From NCBI GenBank assembly GCA_035041965.1, contig JAPYMA010001453.1:62001-126000 (forward strand): DNA of 64,000 nt, given 5' to 3'. This stretch comes from Anisakis pegreffii. Its lineage: Eukaryota > Nematoda > Chromadorea > Rhabditida > Anisakidae. A program made the translations under genes and the position numbers. Below, piece by piece: positions 12,001 to 25,600 of this stretch. The notes under the pieces are model-generated. The model had not been told where the DNA came from, searched no databases, and saw only the letters and a list, made by a program, of their open reading frames with translations. Each line of letters begins with the position of its first letter. Positions within the stretch are counted from its first letter, which is position 1.

Positions 12001-15000
12001 CAGCCATTGAATAGTAATCAGTTGATCCTTTGCGTAAATCTTCAACCAGTCGACTGTAGCCAATATCGTCGTATTGTGTACGTGCAAACGCAACCATTCC
12101 TGAGTTGCCGAGTTCCCAATGGACGGCGAATTGGTTTGGTGAGGAGTACGCTTTATTAGAGGGTGCTGCTTGTTGTTGTTTTTGATGTGGAAGGAGTGCA
12201 TGCGTTCCATTAACTGCTCGAGATGCTCCACCGCACTGGTCATAGCCTGAGAAAGTAATGAAGATTTTAACACAGCGATAACAGTGGCACTGATGAGTTT
12301 ATTCATTACACTGTATAATCATCATTGGAGAGTTGTTTCTTTCGTTTGATTATGATTCGTTAATTCCATTTCATGCGATCATCTAAGAGGTGCTCACCCT
12401 CATTCCACAAGTGAAAAATGAAGGGAGGAATCGCGAGGCATGAATGAATCAGTGCATAAATCATCAAAAACACTAACTTGGCTTCAGCCAATGTAGAATT
12501 GATTTGTGGTCGCCCTTATAGTCTCGAATGTGCATCGGAACAGGCCAGCTGTAGCTAAAGTTACTCGGCGGCAACAAAGTTCGCTTATCGAAAGGTTGTT
12601 GAGTGAACTGCGCCGGCGCCATTAGTTGATTGTTCGTCACAGTGATCAATGGGAAACACTAAACAGTAGTTCTTAATTGATAGATGGAAAAACACTGTGA
12701 GATTGAAATGGGAGTTGAATCTTCATCAGAATCAGTAAACTTAATAGGTTCGCACTCAAGATCAATCTCCAGCATTTACCTGTTGCAAGAACCACGGATC
12801 AAGGAATTTCGCCACGTCCATCGGTCTTCCACACCAATCGACTATATTGTGTGCTTGAGCAGCCTAGAGTTATGCTGATTCATTTTGTTGTATTATTTTT
12901 TACTGATTCGAAGTTTCTCAAATTGAAATCCGATCTTCATAGAATGGAAGTCGTGCTCAGAACGAGCAACTGAGTGATGAATGCATATTTTAAGTTCGAG
13001 TTGATGTTTAAGTTATTCTACAATTCTTTCCTTCAAGCATTTATCTGCTAGCCGTCATCATTATCGCCTGTGTTCCCCCATATTAGAATTATATGTAAAT
13101 GAACTCGTCGATCAAAACTGAACAAGGAATTGATCAAGCAATAAGAATAATCAATACTTTCGTAAGTTTTGCGAACAGCATTTCATGATTAGCATTGCCC
13201 CACTTATATGAATGGATGTAATCAGTTAATCCCTCTTGCCAAGCCTTATCCCCGAGTGTTATGTGAGCCATTCGGTAAATGGACGCGCCTTTATCGTAGA
13301 CAATCTCTGCAAAGTTGAATACTTTGACTTTATTTTCCGTGACAAGCGATCTAAATGCTGGCACATTACTCCGATTCTTAAACATAAACTCGGCTGCAAC
13401 TCTGTAAACCCTGGATAGAGTCAAAATATGAACGTCGATACTTCAAGTTTAAGAATCTGTGAAGACACATTCACAAAATTTGACTCCATGCAGATTGTTT
13501 TTCGTCAATAGAACTGAGAGCAGTACTGAGTTTGCTGTCATTATTATTGCGGTTATTATTTTTCGGCTTACGGTGCTTTTCTTTGTCATATTTTCGATTG
13601 TCTGTCGTTGTGCAGTATCATGTTAACAGATTTACTTACTGTCAAAATTGAGCCCACGAGCAATTATTGGGTGTGACGCATTGATTATTGCGTCTGTGTC
13701 CAGTGCTGGCTCCATCATGTCCGTGAAGAACTTTCCGTCCTTAAAGTACCATCGCATTCATAGCTATTGATGAGGGAAATTCAAGCTTTCAAACACTCTT
13801 CCATGGTCACAGTCGAAGGTTTTAGGAATAAATTGTCCGTACTACCCTTATTGTTAGGAATTCGATGAGGCCAAAGAGAACAAGTGGAGGAAAAGGCGAT
13901 TGTTCAGTTACCAACCAAGAATTGAGCATGCTCTGGGAATGCCATGGCTTGATTGTAGATCTCGAAGTAGTTCGCGAAGCCCTCGTTAACCACCAGCTCA
14001 GGCCACCATGTCATCGTCACCAAATCACCGAACCACTGATGCGCAAGTTCATGGCAAATCACGCCAGCTGCTTTTTGTTTCACTTGGATTGATTGAAGCT
14101 TAAATTGGTCATCCCTTACAAACAAGTGCGTGCATCATTAAGAAAAGTTGCATTATCATATAGTTGAGTTCAAGACTGTTCTAAGTTGGCTTCAACAGAA
14201 TAATTCATATTGTGACAGCGTTCAAGTTATGGCTAGTTAAGTGTCACTTAAATGAAATTCTCTCATGGAATCACGAAACGATGGTTCCGTTTTGTGATTT
14301 GATACTGACGGTAATAAAACCTGTCTCCTTCGTTCAAGATTGAGATCAGGTCTGAAGAATTGATTGACTTGATGTTAAGGAAAAACTGAAAATTTTTCTA
14401 GGAAAAGTTCTGTGGATAATAGTGAGTGTCTCGCCTGTTCATTAAATTGAATGTACTGGTATTTGTATATGACAAGTCCCATATTTTCGACAGCTCCAGC
14501 CGGGAATTTAGGTAGTCCGAGCTGATCTGCAAGTTACGATCAGACTATTCTACAGTCACATGATCATTTCTGATGAGCATTGCTCTAGCATTCCGCAAAT
14601 TTGCATGATAAGGTTTAACGTGAATGTTTATGCACCTGATTTTGACAGTGGGAATGGAAAATTGACATATTCGCCGAGTGAATCAAGACATTTGCCGGCA
14701 ACCGTCGCGGCAAATCCCAAATATTCCTCCTGTCCCGTCCAACCCCAACTCCGCACCTGAAATAATTGCCTTATGATTCGCGTTTCCTCATTGCTACACC
14801 TAATGGAAAGAGGCGATTCGTGAGGAGGACACCAAAGTGTTATATAAATTCAACCTTTAAATCTACTTTAGCTGTATATGTATAAGAGGTACACGGATAT
14901 CATGCACTATCGATTCGGATGATGAAATGTAACTTTCGTATTATATCTCACTTGGAGGATCTCCCTTTTGTGTTTGTATAATATGAATACTTTGTGTTTC

Positions 15001-18000
15001 GATAATATAAGACAAAATAAACGCCGAAACCTAATTTTCACGTCAACCTGCTAGTGAACATATCAAGAAAATGCAGCTGCCTCTCATGCATAAGGATTCA
15101 AACAATCTTTTGCTTCTTCACCAACTTATACGTTCAAAATGTCAAGTTTGACGTTGATGAAGAGTGTGTTTAATTTTTAGTTCCATCTAAAGTAAGTCTA
15201 CAATTAACGGTTAGGAGTATGATTATGTGATCGATTGACATCGTCACGCACGCAATTCAACCCTTCTGTTCATGTGGCAACTGTGCAGATATCACATATC
15301 TCACTTCATCACATCGAAAGTACACAAACTACTCATTTTTGACGAAATATCTACCAAACGATCATTGCTTTGCCCACAATTGGACTGTATTTAATCATTT
15401 CATCAAAATTTTCAATCCAAGTGGTTCCAATCAGAATTTCCCAATAACCCAAACAGAGTTTTCGAGGGAATCAAACAAATCTGACCAGAGTTCCAGCTTT
15501 GTTTGTTATGCTTTTGCTCACGTATGGTCCAACAGCCATGGCCACTAAATATGTCGAGAGTTTTGGTGTCGGTGGAAATCGAACAACAACCCATGGATCA
15601 CTGAAACCATGCAATTACATTTCACTGTTAGTTATATTATGAGATAAACGTTTGTCACTTGCTTCCTATCGAAGCCCAATGGGACTTTCTTCGCACTTTT
15701 GTTGCTTAGATAACGAAAAACACTTCAAAAATAGATTCAGGCTTGATAAAAGTTCATTAGCTGTGACTAGCAATGCCCGAGATCTCGTTCAAGTTTTGAA
15801 CTTGGGATATAGATATCTTATCATGATACAACTAATTCAACTGAATTGTTCAGATGGCAAGTGATCGAAATTCGCCAAGAAGACAAACTGTAGCTCGACG
15901 TATGGTCGTTCCATCATATTCGATAAAGCGATTAACGGTTTCGGATAGATAATAGTCATGTGGAATATGGCCTTGTAGGCTGGTTCATCCAAACACGGAA
16001 ACAGCGATCGTGCATGAACACCGGTCTCCATATGCGTTGCTACCATCCAACTGCAAAATCACATTTTTCCTCGCGCATTCCAATAAATCAGTTGACGTAC
16101 TTTCTGCTATGAATAACTCAACTCACTGTCTAGTTTGTTGAATATCGTCGTAATACGTATAGAAGAGGCCGCCAAGTTCATACGAATTGATTATTCCTCT
16201 ATATTTGAATTGTAACAGGTAAGTCTCTCCAACAGTGGGTACTACTGCAGGTTCCACAGTCTAAAAAATAACCTCACTTTGAGATTATAATTTAATGTCA
16301 TTTTCGTAAAATGTGACTATTACTCACGACAATTATCCACATTGTCGTGCCATCTCTCAATCAGTGAAAGCAACGCATGAGAAAACTCTCTGGACTTTCT
16401 ATTTTTACTTGATTCTGTTTTGTACGAGAAATTCCTCCACCAATTAACTATGCTTGCTGTTGATTGACAATAAACTGCAAATCTCGTTTTAGGGTGCACA
16501 TCAGATATTTGGACTGATTGTGAAGCAAACTTGAAACTGCATTCACTGCTCAGAGGTTCGTTTGTAAGCCGACTGATCTGCTGTAGATCTGTTGAACCCA
16601 TTCAGATATTCACATAATCATAACCAGCTAATGACTGATTGAAACAAATCAGTGATCAACTCACAACATGATCCAATGTTGCGTTTACAGTTGTTGATTT
16701 TACGCCAATCGGGATACCGTTACTGTCGGTGAATTCAACGTGATCGAATACGAGATTGTGAGCGTGAAGAACGAACACCGAAGTTGCATTCTTCACCTTG
16801 AATATGAACGTTGTCACGCCGTCGAATGTCATATTCCGTTCTGCAAGCTCCTCACTCACTAATTGTAAGCTCAAAACGCGTTTAAAACTTAATATGCAGT
16901 TGTTCCTTCAAAATTTGGACTAGTAATCTTTTGCATTTGAAATGTTGACGGCATATAAAGTCTGATAGTCTTGTTTTGCTATGCACCATCTAATTGTTCA
17001 AAGCCGTAAATTTCAGGCAATGTTCAGAGCTTAACGTAGACGTAAAAAAGTCAGCAAGATTCAAGTGATCGTTTCTTGAAGTCACAAGGTCTTTACCAAG
17101 TCTCTCACCTCAGTATCTGCTTTATAGATCTCGATTTCTGAAAGACCTCAAGATGATGCATCATGACTCCAATGAAAGTTTCCAAACAGTCTGATCGTAT
17201 GTTGTCTAATAATGCTATTAATTCGATAAATTCGACTCAATTTCTCAACAAGCACCTCATAGAAGAGTTCACTATAGTTTTGCTTATCAGATGCATGAGA
17301 TGAAGTCTTCAGAGAAAATAATGCTGTACCCTGTGGGTATTGAATCGCAGGATAGGGAAAGTATGGTTTAATGCGGATGTAGTACTCTTTTGGCTCGAGC
17401 ACATTCGGTAGTCTCTTCAAGTCCTCGTGCTCGGCCACATCTGCTTCTCCATACCTGGCGTTCACCTCTAATTGTTGCTTGTCTTTGAAATGCGATGGAG
17501 GAGTTTCCACTTCGGATACTGAAACTCCGATTGCTCATTTTGAGATAAGAAAACAAGCTTTAATATGAGATCATAGTAGCAAAAAGAATGATTCTGATAA
17601 TTCCTTAGCCATTGCGGGCACGATTCATATGATTGAGGTTGTGTTTATCATTATTCACTGAAATATAATCCAGCCAGCATATCATAACAATAGAGTGAAA
17701 TTCATTATCAAATTTTAGATTTTATGATATAATTTCCATCTTCAAATAGATTCATTTAGAACCATGCAACTCAAAAGGTTTGTTAAATTTACATCAGAAC
17801 AACAGCAGAAATTTCTCTGCAGAAAAATTATCGAATTATGGAAAAGTATCACACCAATGTTCAATGATCATCGAATGATAAGCAACAAAAAATCTCTAGA
17901 GCAAATCATTCCAATGGTTATTAACTGCAGCTAATAGCAGTAATATGTCGTATTTACAAGCAATAAATTCAGTCATTAAATGTTTTGTTTGTCAAATTTT

Positions 18001-18887
18001 TCTCTGCTTAAGATGCACTTCGATTTTTTAATGTTCTTGAATGTGGAGTACCGAAGCTTTTATTACTCAGGTTAATGACTTTATTTTCGATTCATCAAAC
18101 AATGGAATCTGTTATTTTTTTTCCTTTCTGCTCAATGATCAAAATCAAACATTATGCGACTATGTAATTTCTCCGAAGATGTTTATTTCTCTCCGTTTGA
18201 AGCGTTTGTACTGCACTGAAGGTGTAATTGCTCAGCTCGCATGCGATTGCGAATAGAATAATTTCTCAACGAAGGCAAAATCGCAGGATTTAAACATGAT
18301 ATAAGCTTCAGTCAGGTGATCCTACTGTTTGCTACGATGCGTTGAATCTTATCGTCATGCCATTAAAGCAGATAAAAGCGAAAGAATCGACAGATACAGT
18401 TTTGATCTCTCCACTCATGAAGAAACCCACCTGTCTGTAAATTACAAGCAATAAATCATATGTTCGGTTAACTGTTGGAAATTTAAGGATATTGCCCTCG
18501 TGGATTTATTTCTTTGAGTGATGATTTAACGAATGGGAAAAAATGAGTTATTTCCGACCACTGAGTATAGAAAGAAGCTAATCTGTACTTACAATTAGGC
18601 AACAACATTAATCTCAAATTCGACCGTATTCTATCGTAATTCCCCATTCCACTCGACTTTAACAATAAACTCTTCCATCTGCCTGTGCCATTTTGATGAT
18701 CCGGTTCAATATGTTAAGGAAAAGAATTTGTATGAAACATACGTAATGAAAACTTGCGCTGATTAAGAGGATACTCACCATGTTGTTGCTTATTATCAAC
18801 GAATGTGATATCAGCATACAATGTGTGATAGTCAAATATGCAAACAACAATGAATATCCACTTGAAAATGGTTGTCGACATTGGCAT
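1844..18887 (-). CDS. Gene 1: secreted double-module M1 aminopeptidase (40 exons, about 1,892 aa)
   Basis: This gene is predicted to remove N-terminal residues from peptides as a zinc aminopeptidase, probably in a secreted or luminal setting. Exon 1 encodes a hydrophobic leader (starting MPMSTTIFKW), and no C-terminal membrane anchor is visible. Module 1 (residues about 1-988) has GAVEN at about 346-350, HELAH at about 382-386, the third zinc ligand Glu about 405 and catalytic Tyr about 464. Module 2 (about 989-1892) has RAMEN at about 1289-1293, HEVVH at about 1325-1329, Glu about 1348 and Tyr about 1408. All 39 introns have consistent phases, and the exons sum to 5,679 nt, which is exactly 1,893 codons. 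The modules join through a phase-1 intron (9041-9677). If that intron were not spliced, module 1 would stop at 9667-9669, so two separate genes remain possible. The first ATG (18885-18887) lies 11 nt after a TTTTTCAG acceptor, a plausible spliced-leader site. Individual splice sites may be off by a few bases. Confidence 0.75.
5266..5295 (+). other. Potential G-quadruplex motif
   Basis: Five runs of at least three G occur in 30 bp (5266-5268, 5273-5276, 5280-5282, 5284-5286, 5292-5295), with loops of 1-5 nt. It lies in the intron between exons 10 and 11 of gene 1 module 2, on the template strand. Confidence 0.6.
9041..9677 (-). other. Gene 1 inter-module intron (phase 1)
   Basis: On the minus strand the last module-1 exon reads ...PDI then G|GTGCAT, and the first module-2 exon follows TTTGCAG with a phase-1 start (TT CAT ATC TTC). 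The same placement and phase occur in genes 2 and 3. Read through, module 1 would end four codons later at TAA (9667-9669). The donor GTGCAT is weaker than the GTGAGT used in gene 3. A copy of an interspersed repeat (9148-9387) makes this the longest of the three inter-module introns. Confidence 0.65.
9148..9387. repeat. Interspersed repeat, copy 1
   Basis: This segment of about 240 bp is closely similar, in the same orientation, to 14806-15033. It starts GAAAGAGACGATTCGTGAGG and ends near AATAAACACCGAAAGCC. No coding potential, clear inverted ends or target duplication were found. It lies in the inter-module intron of gene 1. Confidence 0.8.
9678..18887 (-). other. Gene 1, module 1 (HELAH-type M1 peptidase half), 20 exons
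   Basis: Exons in transcript order: 18779-18887, 17330-17518, 16665-16840, 16127-16260, 15889-16050, 15486-15600, 14636-14756, 14435-14526, 13916-14098, 13640-13739, 13158-13306, 12780-12863, 12478-12658, 11961-12246, 11559-11724, 11259-11332, 10848-10982, 10483-10665, 9898-10099, 9678-9801. The N-terminal beta domain contains PCLDEP (exon 5). GAVEN lies in exon 8 and [13 protein letters not shown] in exon 9. The Y-D-K-G catalytic tyrosine segment starts exon 11, and exons 14-20 form the helical ERAP1_C-like domain. Exon 14 is longer than in genes 2 and 3 (286 against 235 and 229 nt) because of a Gln-rich insertion (HQKQQQAAP). Exon 8 uses a GC donor. Zinc ligands and the general-base Glu are intact, so activity is expected. 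Confidence 0.8.
14806..15033. repeat. Interspersed repeat, copy 2
   Basis: This is the second copy of the repeat at 9148-9387, differing by scattered substitutions and small indels. It lies in the intron between exons 6 and 7 of gene 1 module 1. The flanks share ACCTAAT (left about 14797, right about 15029), which could be a short target duplication, but copy 1 shows no equivalent. Confidence 0.8.
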
Positions 18888-18901
18888 TGTGTTGTTTGCT
18901 G
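18888..18901 (-). promoter_or_regulatory. Candidate trans-splice (spliced-leader) acceptor before gene 1
   Basis: The minus strand reads CCTTTTTCAG then CAAACAACACA and the ATG at 18887. A strong acceptor with no obvious upstream exon, 11 nt before the start codon, fits nematode spliced-leader addition. An ordinary 5'-UTR intron would look the same. Confidence 0.4.
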
Positions 18902-19662
18902 AAAAAGGATTACACATTACACTAATAATGATGATATTCGAGGTGACTGAGCCTATAAGAAGGTGACTAAAGGTCACTATTCAAGGAACCGTAACAATAC
19001 GAACAATCTGGGGAATCCAATATGATCACTAACATGCGATCACCACTATCATTCTTAATCAGTAACCAGTATCAGCTTCAGTGATTTGATCACTTTTATA
19101 TCTCAAAATTTTGTTCACTACAAACTGAAAACCTTAACAACTGCTCATGCTGATGGGTGTTGACGTCTGATAACCTTGTTCATTCCACAGGTGGCTGATA
19201 GGAACAATGTAACGCACGCCTCAAACATGGATAAAAATCAAACATTCAGTCATTTGAATCAATCGATCAGTCGAGAAAAATATTGTTGATTGCAGATGTA
19301 TGATCTCATAAATGACATGATACCTATAAAAATAAGCACAAAAAAACTCAAACTCATATGCACTCATAGACTACAAACTCGTAAAATTAATTGCATGAGT
19401 CTTCTAGCATATTCTTTGTGCTTGATCAAATTTGTGGAGAAATCACAAATGCTTATCAACATTCTAACAACCCACTGATTGTTCAATTAGTTTTATTGCT
19501 CCAAATCAAATGCATACACAAACAAAACAAATCGAGAATGTTTTTATTGTATATCAAATATTTTAATTTTCAAACGATCTATCTAAATCAAATTTCAGGC
19601 AATTTATTTGCATTGTCAATAGAGTTAAACGATTAGTGGACATCAATAGAACGCCATCAAAT
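18902..19662. other. Short spacer between gene 1 (5' end) and gene 2 (3' end)
   Basis: The spacer is about 0.76 kb. It should hold the promoter of gene 1 and the 3' UTR of gene 2. AATAAA candidates for gene 2 on the minus strand lie at 19543-19548 and 19502-19507. No gene is seen. Confidence 0.5.
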
Positions 19663-22600
19663 TCATTGGATATTTGCATTGATCCAGTTCATGATTTCAT
19701 CTCTGTTCGCCTTCAGCCAATCGATGTTTTGTTGCACTTTTGCCTTGTGATCCATGATTACTTTTGCGTTCTCTGGCGAAATCGTTGTGCCCAATGAATT
19801 GAGGAACGCATCAATCTGGAAAACCATCAGTGATCATTGCCATTCATATCTAGCAATATTCACTTGTGACCAGCAACTAATTCCATTTTCATTTTCAAGA
19901 TTTCTCATCTCAACATCGAAACATGAAGCGTGTTCCAAAATCCATGATAATAATCTAATCCCTGATGCACGCAAGTGCTCATATATCTCATTATTTTCAG
20001 ACGTTTAAGAGATCGTTTTGATGATCAAGATAAAAATAACACAGCCTTTCATTGCCAGTTATTTATGGCGATCTACTGACCTTGTCCAACTGCTGCTGAG
20101 TGTTCCAGCTACCGACGGCCACGTCCATGTAATACGATAAGCTTGGTACGCCGTAAAACACTGCGTCGCTATTCGCAACCAAATAATCCCACAAAAGGGT
20201 GTCTGTACTGTCGCGTTGTGCAATGTACTCGAGAAGTACCACCGGATAATGGCCATCAAGAACGTCCGCTATCAATCTAATTTGATGGAAACTTTTCAGA
20301 TACAATTCAATTGACTTCAACATTATTCTCAAGTTACTCTACGAATTACTCATGGAATTCATCAGTAAGTCTTTATAAAGTGACAGAATAATGGATAGTT
20401 TTCGCAGACGTCCAACAACCACACATACTCAGCTCTTGCGATTGCAATTCGATGAAAATTTGACGGAAATCCACCTCACTAAAACTAATCCAATTACTGA
20501 ACCAATCAATTAATATGGGATCAGTTAATTCAGTAGTGTCGTGGAAACGTAACAATGAAACTAGGTTGAATCAATGAGTGCAATTTGTTTGAGAACCTGA
20601 TACTTCCACTCAGCAACAATTGAAGGTAATACGAGAAATATGACGAATATGGAAGACACAAACTCGTCTAACCTCTTCTTTGTTGCTTCATCCTGTAAGC
20701 ATGCAAGCGCATGCAGAAGGTTATCGTCATCTCTTCGGAAATAGTAGGAATTCTTCACGAACCATTTGTATAACTTCTCAACCACATCTATTCCGTTCGG
20801 CGTTTGGGCTAAACCATAACAGTATTGGGTTCTTCGCACATCTGGTGCCACATCACTGAAATGTTCCTACTATCAGCCGACCGATAGTCTTTCGAATGAG
20901 TGACTATTTAGTGCACAATAAGGATTGAAGAAAAGCGAGCAATTCAGGAGGAGAATGTTCGAAATAGAAGAAATTTGTTGTTTGCGCAGAAAATTGCTAT
21001 CATGATTCATTCGGCCACAAGCAGCGAGCGCACAAACCTATTGCACAATCCCGTTCCAGTCATTGAATATTCGCAGTTTGTTATGAACGCATCGAATAAG
21101 GATTTCGCTTTGTTTAAGCATTCCGCATTATCAGTCAAGCACGCATGTTCGGTCGCTAGTGTAGCCACGCTCCTGCAGGTTGATAAGTTCTATTGTTTAG
21201 TCACAAGCGATCATACCCGTCACATTATCAGTCAGTGCTCTCGACTAAGGAACTATGTTAACATAATCATTGAGCAATAATAGGTATGTTAGATAATGCA
21301 AGGTAAAGAAAGTTACGCATCAGTCCAGCTGCTAGACTTCTGCCAACCACGTTCTTGGTATGCTTTCCGAACTGATTTTGCGACGAACTTCTGAAACATT
21401 GATGAGATATGTGATCTGGCATCGCCTTCGGAATGACACTAGTATGAATGTCGTTTTAATGAGTGTTTCTACGGCTGCAATTTCACTGACCTTTATATTC
21501 GGCATATCTGCAGTACCCTTGAATGCATTCAGCAGTTGATCTCTGACTCGCTGGAAAGCGAAATGTGGTGGGTATTCGATCTCATCGGCCATGAACTCAA
21601 CCATCTCCAGCACTCGTGACCATGGCAAAGAGCCTCTCCTACGATACGACATCACTGTGAGTAACAAATAGAACCTATCGTGCTCAACAAATTCATAAAC
21701 TACTGAATGTGAACACTTCCGATCGTCCGTTCAACCAGTCATCTAGCCAGATGAAATAACGATGAATGTGCGATATGAACGAACTCTCTCAACGCAAAAG
21801 CATCACCAATGAACTGTGCACGAGTGAGCTCATCGAAGACTGTCGCATCCCGGCTTAGCTGTTCACGGATCGGCGCCCACGTACTCTCATCGTACCAAAC
21901 GCGATAACAACCCTTCAACATTGTGTCGAATCAGTTCAATTTTCTACCAATATTATAATTACTAGTATGCTTAACATTATGATTTCTTTTCACAAAACCG
22001 TTCGGTGCTCTAGCAACAACAACCGTAAACTCACCACACTTCCTGGATTATCAACTTGCCATGAGCTGCCCAACGGTCGGCTCCATTCCTCATCAGGAAC
22101 GAAATAATGAAGTGAATGGTGCTCTGAAACAGAAAACAGTTGATCCGGTGAATGCACATTAGTGATATCCGTTCATTTCAGATGAACAATGAACAGAATG
22201 GAATCGATGATAGTAACCGATCAACAAAGAAATGTTCAACACGGTAAATTCAGTCTCACCCTCGTCGGTTTGACTGTGAACGGGTATGGGCCACTTATAG
22301 TGATACCGGCTTGGCTCCAGTATGGATATATTTTTAATGAATGGCTCTTGTGAGTACGTTACTTGTCCAGCGTTAGTAGTCAACTTCAGTATGGGGAAAT
22401 TCTCCTGAAACGCGAAACAAAGCGTAAAAGTATCGCTCGTGTCCATGCAGTGAATACGCTTGTTGACTCGATTTGGTGGCACACATCAATTAGTGAGGTC
22501 TATATAGCCTCAAACCTGAACAGAATTTGAGAACATGCCTCCTAAATATCTCTTCTAACCAACAAATGAAATTTGTCCTCACTCAAAACCCACTTGTTTT

Positions 22601-25600
22601 GTCCATGGATCCATAAGTGCTTGAACGTCCAGAAGTTCGTTGTTCCAGCCCTTTATATTATGCGCTTTCGTTATCTGAAATAATCTGAATCAGTACATAT
22701 CAACAAGAAAACATCCAAAATAATCAATGTCACACGTATTAGATAAAAGTACCGCTGCAAAGTGATGAGATTATCTCATAATTACATTCAAATTTGCCTG
22801 ACATCTGATTGTAAATGATCTGATCGTGAGTGAGCAAATATAATGATCAAAACAATAAGTAGTAATTATAACAATTATTAATAATAATAATAACAATAAT
22901 CATAAAAAACTAATGAAAATAGAAATTACATCAGTAATCGCAGACCACAACATTGTTTCTGTGGTCGTTTTCCAAGCGTTTCTATGGAAGTATTCACGCA
23001 AGCCTTCTTGCATGATTGGCACAGTAATCGCGTTGTTGAGCATATACAATACAGATGCACCCTGAAAGTTGGCTTATCATATCGAGAAATATTTCAAGTC
23101 CGAACTCACGGACAGATCTGAGTGAGTTCTTCTGAACGAAATCCTGTCATCATTTTTCATATATGTCTCCCTGAAGATGACATTCAACGCCGAATTGTTG
23201 GTGATACAAATAAGTGAACCAAATGTTCCAACAATTGCTGGTTATCTTCAGTGGAACAGTTCCTATTATTCACGCATATCTTCAACTCAATTTTCATGTT
23301 TATTGCTTATTCAATAGTAAAATTTATACTGACAGTTTCAAATCATAGCACCAGTTTCAAATGTCTCAAGAGTATCAGCATTCTGACCTTATAATATGGT
23401 GCATAAGTGAATATTGGTTTTCGATCCGTAATTATTGGTCTCGTGATCGCCGGATTTCCGTCGTGCGTGAGTGCGTAATCTGCTAACCAGAAACGTACAA
23501 ATCTCTGAAATCAGTTGTTGTGCATGCTTTATTTGAATACTCAATGTAGCAACACTAATAATAAAATAATCGGATATCAACTTACAGCATACTTCTCCTG
23601 TTGTGGATAAGTATAGTTGGCTCCCGAGCTATAGTAATATTGAGCAAACGCTTCGTTCAAAAATATTAAAGACCACCATTCTGAGGTCACCAAATTGCCG
23701 AACCACTGCAATGAACCAGAAATCATTTCGGGAAATAATGAAAAGGATCTGAATCGAGATACATCTGAATCACACTGCAAGTTTCATGTCAAGCTATATA
23801 GCAGGAGTGATTCCCAACCTGATGTACAACTTCATGTGGTGTTACCCGAGCCACTTCACTGTAATCATGCGCAGTAGCGTACTGTCTATCAACCAGCACC
23901 GAGTCGTATATCATACAGATCACACCCCAATTCTCTAGCGCTTTCGAAGTTTGTATATATTGTGGTAATGCAACCAAATCTGAAACATGCATCTTCTTCT
24001 CCGAATGATTATGGAAGGAAGTTCCTCCTAATGAACGAAAACGCTGGACGAATCGAATTATAGCAAGACTACTTCTCCACTTCATTTGCGATGTTCTGAG
24101 GAAAGCATTTTCGTGAACTATGCGCTCTAGTCTCAAATGGAGTCTATCCTTAAGTCTATCCAACTCAAATTTGCGTCTTAACTTTTTCAATTTATGATTT
24201 TACTATCATAATGAGTGAACCTTTGAAATGAGTGGGTTTTACAGCAGTCGCACTTGAGTGTACCTATCAGTAATTGCCTTATTGGACACAAAACACTGGC
24301 ATATAAGAATATATGAATAATTTCCGCTCTAAAATATGAACATCAGCAAATAAAGAAGGATCGGTGCCTATAAGAACAACTCACCCATTTTCGGCAATGC
24401 GTACGGTATTTCAAGCATCTCCGTCATGAAATCCGCTGTTCCAGCGGCCATCTGCAATAGTAATAATTGCATGTGAAATAATCGCCCAAGTTGCATTCAG
24501 AAATTTATTATTAGCAACTGAGAACCTGCTGAAACGTTTTCTCTCAATAAATATTCAGCTTTATTCTCAAAAGCTCAGAAACAATCACATTCTTGTCACT
24601 TTCAATATAATGATACAATAAATAGCTATAGGAATAATTTTATCACTACTATGATATAATGCCAACAGTGGAATCATGTGAATGAAGCATACTAACTTCG
24701 AGACCTTCCTGAGCGTACTGCTCCATACCGGTCCATGCCCAAACCCTGACCAGCACACCATGCTTTGAGATCATTTCCATCGACGCGAAATGACCGATAG
24801 CCATCGCAACCAAATAACTCGCTATTGGCGGTGTTGGCGTGAACGAAGTTGTTGCCCATCCTTCATTAATCATATAACCTCATTTGAGATTATACACAAA
24901 CCGTAATGATTTCAAAACCCACAAACTGTTGTGAATTGTTCCATTTTTAACGACTTCCACTTACCGAAAGAGTTCTCGTCGATGACCAATCCCGTATTGA
25001 TCATATTGCATAGAGCGATCATATCCGAAGCGTGTTTTATGGTAACGGTCCAATTGGCCTTGAAGTAAGGCTCGTCAAAGCAAGGCCATACTGAGCGAAT
25101 ATCTGGTCCTGACTCATCATCTGTTGAAAATATCCATCTGTAATGAACCACTTCATTCTGAAAGCCGTAAAATTTTAAGATTTTGAAAATACGAGACATT
25201 AGGTCGCTCAAAACGATAATATGAAACGTTTCCGATGTGCAGCTTATGCCTCAACTGAACTCATACCCAAACCAAGATCAAGATTAATCATATCAAGTCA
25301 ATAATGAAATCCTGTATGACTTACGCCATTTTTCCGTTGAATTCGAATATACCGAAATTAGTATATGCGCCCTCACTTGCACCATAGAAGATGTATCCGA
25401 CCGACTTAATAAACAAGTAAAATACGGAATCAACTGGCAGTTGGTTTCGTAAGTATATTGTCATAACACCTGAACGACGATAATCATAACCGGGAAATAT
25501 ACCACTAACTATAACAAAACCAGCAATACAACTCGCTGATTCGCATACCGTTATCATAGTCTTTGACAACCTTCAGAATACTCCAACGTCGCTCCCGTCA

